Shown here: positions 6,876-9,375 of the stretch, one piece after another
How positions within the stretch are numbered: the stretch's first letter is position 1
How the letters are laid out: each line of letters starts with the position of its first letter
NCBI GenBank assembly: GCA_964589725.1
Contig: CAZPUJ010000337.1
Span: 1 to 9,375, forward strand
Length of the DNA stretch: 9,375 nt
Reading direction: 5' to 3'
Source of the DNA: CAYSHJ01 sp964589725
GTDB lineage: Bacteria > Planctomycetota > Planctomycetia > Planctomycetales > Planctomycetaceae
The notes under the pieces: generated by a model
Told to the model about the DNA's origin: nothing
The model's input: only the letters and a program-made list of their open reading frames with translations
Databases searched by the model: none
Made by a program: the position numbers and the translations under genes

Positions 6876-7451
6876 GTGGAGATCGCAGTACTTTCCAAAC
6901 ATCCCATCTTCACGCCGGTGAGTCACCTGCATCTCACCGCCAACACGAATATGCACGCTCCCAGTACGCTCGGAGAGATGATCCCGTGCGGCGGCGGTGA
7001 TTCCATTCCGCTGCTCAAGCCCAAGCTGCTCGTGGGCCGACGCTCGCATTGTGACATCCAGTTGCTGTTTCCGAACGTTTCCTCGCATCATTGCGAATTG
7101 GAATACGTCAACAGTTTTTGGCGGGTTCAAGATCTCGGCAGTAGCAACGGGATCAAAGTCAACGGTGAGCGCACCGACACCAGATGGCTCATGCCCGGCG
7201 ACGTCTTGTCTGTCGGCAAGCATCGCTACGAAATCGTCTATGTGGTTCCCGACGGAATGCATCCGCCGGAACAGGACGAGGATCCATTCGCTCGCAGCTT
7301 GATGGAAAAAGCCGGCTTGGAGCGGCCGCGAGAAACTCCTCGCCGCTCGACCATTCCCAACCCCTCTTCAAACGCGACCTCCGTGACTCCCGATAAGAGC
7401 TTGTCACGAGACGATGATGATAACGCCATGGATTGGCTGACGGATCACTAA
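6876..7451 (+). CDS. FHA-domain protein
   Basis: From GTG 6876 the protein has 191 residues. Residues about 33-125 form a forkhead-associated domain, a module that binds phosphothreonine peptides. The binding residues are present: GRR at 54-56 after LLV, SSHH at 69-72, and NGIKVNG at 91-97 after DLGSS, so the domain should be functional. Residues 126-191 are a polar, probably disordered tail with PRETPRR and an acidic DDDDNAMDWLTDH end. There is no signal peptide or membrane span, so it is cytoplasmic. The domain begins about 25 residues after the first ATG (6951), and planctomycete relatives I recall start close to the GELIP-like segment, so 6951 or 6978 remain possible starts despite the better ribosome site at 6876. 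It lies 31 bases before rsgA on the same strand, which suggests a shared transcript. The domain is certain, start and partner are not. Confidence 0.85.
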   Translation: MEIAVLSKHPIFTPVSHLHLTANTNMHAPSTLGEMIPCGGGDSIPLLKPKLLVGRRSHCDIQLLFPNVSSHHCELEYVNSFWRVQDLGSSNGIKVNGERTDTRWLMPGDVLSVGKHRYEIVYVVPDGMHPPEQDEDPFARSLMEKAGLERPRETPRRSTIPNPSSNATSVTPDKSLSRDDDDNAMDWLTDH

Positions 7452-7482
7452 CAGGACTACTGTTCCCAAGATCTGAGTCATC

Positions 7483-8652
7483 ATGCGAGACAAGCGAAAG
7501 ATACGGGTCGACTTTCGCAAAAATCGAGAGAGGACAACTCGTCTCGGCAATCTCGCGCGGCGGCAAGATGAGGACGACTCTTCGCGAGACTCCGTCAACG
7601 ATCTTGCTGGCAGCGAGCGATTATCGGGCAAAGGGCGACTGAGTCGCCGACGCACAATCATCGCCGCCGAAACGGAGTCGACCGACGGCGCGACGATCGT
7701 CCGCGACGTTGATGTCTCGAAGTGCCTGACCGGTCGCGTGCTGAGTTCCGCCGGGCTGACGACCATTGTCCAGGCCAATGACGGACGACACTTCCAATGC
7801 ACCGTACGGCGTTTGCTCCGCACGATGTCGCGCAACGAACGGAACGTGGTCGTCGCTGGTGATGAAGTTCTGTTTCAACCTTCCGACGCGACATCCGGCG
7901 TCATCGAACGAGTCAATCCGCGCCGCGGCCTCCTGTCGCGCGGCAGCCAAAACTGCGAACAAGTAATCGTCGCGAATATCGACCAAGTCGCGATTGTTGT
8001 CTCCGCCGCAGAACCCGGTCTAAAGCCGCACTTAGTCGACCGGTTCTTGGTCAGCACCGCAAAGGGCGAAGTCGCCGCGGTGATCTGCGTGAACAAAATT
8101 GATCTCGTCGACGCCGTCTCGCTGCAAACGCTCAGCGGTATCTATGGCCAAATCGGCGTCGAGGTGATCTTACTCAGTGCTCAAAGCGGAGTCGGCCTCG
8201 ATCGCTTGCGAGCTGTGTTGCGAAATCGGCAAACCGTGTTCGCGGGACAAAGCGGTGTCGGCAAGTCGTCGCTGTTGAATCGGCTTCAGCCAGGACTCCA
8301 CCTGAGCACTGGCGAAGTCAGCGATTGGACCAAGAAAGGCAAGCACACCACGCGAAATGCCAAGTTGTTCGAACTCGATTTCGGCGGCTGGGTCGTCGAT
8401 ACGCCCGGCATCCGGCAAATGGAGTTGTGGGACGTTTTGTCTGAAGAGGTCGAAGGCTACTTCGTCGAATTCCGCCCATTCGTCCGATTCTGCAAATTTC
8501 CGAATTGCCGCCACCTGCACGAGTCCGACTGCGCCATCCAAGCCGCCACCGCACGCGGCCTGATCTCGCTGACGAGGTATGAAAGCTATCGCAAGTTGGT
8601 GCTGGGCGATCAGACAAGAGCTTCGTCCGGTGCGGACGAAGAGTTTCTGTAG
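7483..8652 (+). CDS. rsgA: Ribosome small-subunit-dependent GTPase RsgA
   Basis: RsgA (YjeQ/YloQ) is the circularly permuted GTPase that binds the maturing 30S subunit and helps release assembly factors. The 389-residue protein has a basic, probably disordered tail (1-75), an OB-fold (about 80-145, TGRVLSSAGLTTIVQ onward) and a GTPase domain in the permuted order: NKID (G4) at 204-207, then the P-loop GQSGVGKS at 255-262, TKKGKHTT at 283-290, and DTPG (G3) at 306-309. The C-terminal zinc knuckle Cys337, Cys342, His344, Cys350 has the same spacing as in the E. coli enzyme. All catalytic motifs are intact. The tail is longer than that of E. coli RsgA (about 350 residues in total) and rich in Arg, Lys and Ser. 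The ATG at 7483 has only a weak ribosome site (AAGATCTGAG upstream). Co-transcription with the FHA gene is likely. Confidence 0.96.
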   Translation: MRDKRKIRVDFRKNRERTTRLGNLARRQDEDDSSRDSVNDLAGSERLSGKGRLSRRRTIIAAETESTDGATIVRDVDVSKCLTGRVLSSAGLTTIVQANDGRHFQCTVRRLLRTMSRNERNVVVAGDEVLFQPSDATSGVIERVNPRRGLLSRGSQNCEQVIVANIDQVAIVVSAAEPGLKPHLVDRFLVSTAKGEVAAVICVNKIDLVDAVSLQTLSGIYGQIGVEVILLSAQSGVGLDRLRAVLRNRQTVFAGQSGVGKSSLLNRLQPGLHLSTGEVSDWTKKGKHTTRNAKLFELDFGGWVVDTPGIRQMELWDVLSEEVEGYFVEFRPFVRFCKFPNCRHLHESDCAIQAATARGLISLTRYESYRKLVLGDQTRASSGADEEFL

Positions 8653-8674
8653 CGGAATTCGCGAGAATTCCGCT
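8651..8674 (+). terminator. Hairpin overlapping the rsgA stop codon, possible bidirectional terminator
   Basis: A perfect 10-bp stem (8651-8660 with 8665-8674) with the loop GCGA begins on the second base of the rsgA TAG stop codon. TCCTTCTCC follows on the + strand, not a true T-run. It lies between two convergent genes (rsgA and the aldo/keto reductase), so it could end both transcripts. It could also be a dispersed palindromic repeat. Confidence 0.5.
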
Positions 8675-8709
8675 CCTTCTCCAACGCCCGATCCCCTAAC
8701 CTCCCCACC

Positions 8710-9375
8710 TCAGCATCTCGGACGTCCCGTCACGGGATACGCGGTATCCTGAAAACCTTTGCCGCTGTGTTCGCCGGGCGGAATCAGGCTGTCGACGAAT
8801 GCCTCATCCACCGACGTGATCGAGACGTTCAGGCAGCCGACGTTGTCGTCGTACTGCTCAATCGTCCGCGGGCCGACGATCGCCGATGTCAGAATCGGAT
8901 TGGCCAAGCACCACGCGAGCGCGAATTGCGTGACGGCCACGCCCTTCTTCTGGCAGTACGCCGTAATCTGTTGAGCCGCCTCAAAACTTGATTCTCGCAG
9001 TTCCGCTTCTTTCATCCGTTTGTCGCCGCGCGCGGCTCGGCTCCCATCGGGAAACGCTTTGCCTGGCTGGTACTTGCCGGACAACACCCCGCGAGCCAGC
9101 GGGCTGTAGCTGACGACGCCGATGCGATGCTCGCGACACAACGGCAAGACCTCGACCTCGATGTCCCGGTTGACGATGTTGTAGAGCGGTTGCAGTGCCG
9201 CGAAACGATGCAGGTTGAGCCTCTCGCTGGTCCACAACGCCTCGCACAGCCGCCACGCTCGAAAGTTCGAGCAGCCGATGTAATGGACCTTGCCCTGCCG
9301 GACCATGTCGTCCAGCGCTCTGAGCGTCTCGTCGAGCGGCGTGTCGTAGTCCGGAGCGTGGTAGTAATACAAATC
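8710..9375 (-). CDS. Aldo/keto reductase, 5' part outside window
   Basis: The last 221 residues of an aldo/keto reductase are present; the frame is open to the right edge, so the true start lies beyond it. These are NAD(P)H-dependent carbonyl reductases with a TIM barrel. The visible part opens with DLYYYHAPD, whose His is the fourth member of the catalytic tetrad; Asp, Tyr and Lys lie upstream and cannot be checked. Further family marks are GKVHYIGCSNF, LQPLYNIVNRDIE, VVSYSPLARGVLSGKY, and the cofactor-binding SAIVGPRTIEQYDDNV near the C-terminus. The gene ends convergently with rsgA, 57 bases apart. It resembles the AKR11/12-like or YajO-type general oxidoreductases, but I cannot name the substrate. 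A TTG at 9372 is an internal leucine codon, not a start. Confidence 0.93.
   Translation of the reverse strand, partial: DLYYYHAPDYDTPLDETLRALDDMVRQGKVHYIGCSNFRAWRLCEALWTSERLNLHRFAALQPLYNIVNRDIEVEVLPLCREHRIGVVSYSPLARGVLSGKYQPGKAFPDGSRAARGDKRMKEAELRESSFEAAQQITAYCQKKGVAVTQFALAWCLANPILTSAIVGPRTIEQYDDNVGCLNVSITSVDEAFVDSLIPPGEHSGKGFQDTAYPVTGRPRC

Noticed and set aside
8726..8752. Adjacent palindromes near the 3' end of the aldo/keto reductase
   Set aside because: TCCCGT-C-ACGGGA has a one-base loop and GGATAC-GCG-GTATCC is short. Both lie in the coding part for a plausible C-terminus (AYPVTGRP), so I see no need for another role.

Overview
The window looks like chromosomal DNA from a planctomycete (phylum Planctomycetota), GC-rich, with mostly small transcription units on both strands. 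Evidence for this lineage: the protein at 5562-6104 and the FHA protein at 6876-7451 belong, as far as I can recall, to families seen in planctomycetes. The RsgA has a long basic N-terminal tail of the kind I associate with the phylum. The bacterial type A RNase P RNA has an enlarged P12 helix. A Tat-exported amidohydrolase and a Gfo/Idh/MocA oxidoreductase are also typical of these genomes. The assignment is inference; there is no rRNA in the window.

Layout. 1-780 (-) is the N-terminal part of an exported trypsin-like serine protease that runs off the left edge. 781-1203 is non-coding and holds two copies of a three-hairpin unit in inverted orientation (872-1067). 1204-2250 (-) is a Tat-signal TIM-barrel amidohydrolase. 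2520-3710 (+) is a membrane-anchored HlyD-type adaptor with no transporter partner in view; its last 18 bases overlap the end of a convergent small gene, 3693-4115 (-), of unknown function. That gene lies 16 bases behind a Gfo/Idh/MocA oxidoreductase, 4132-5331 (-), so the two probably form an operon. 5562-6104 (+) encodes a small membrane-anchored lineage-specific protein.

6160-6638 (-) is rnpB, the RNase P RNA, with a good sigma70-type promoter placed exactly for its predicted 5' end. Diverging from it, 6876-7451 (+) encodes an FHA-domain protein and 7483-8652 (+) encodes RsgA, the circularly permuted GTPase of 30S ribosome maturation; these two are 31 bases apart and probably co-transcribed. 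A 10-bp hairpin ends that unit. 8710-9375 (-) is an aldo/keto reductase cut by the right edge.

How the parts relate: rnpB, the FHA protein and RsgA form a housekeeping cluster (tRNA processing and ribosome assembly, with a possible phosphothreonine-binding partner). The rest looks like independent metabolic and envelope genes. I found no prophage, transposase, CRISPR array or defence system. The most interesting material is RNA-level: the paired hairpin units with GNRA loops and a compensatory base-pair change, the repeat-built P12 arm of RNase P RNA, and the unusual P15-P16 region of that RNA.
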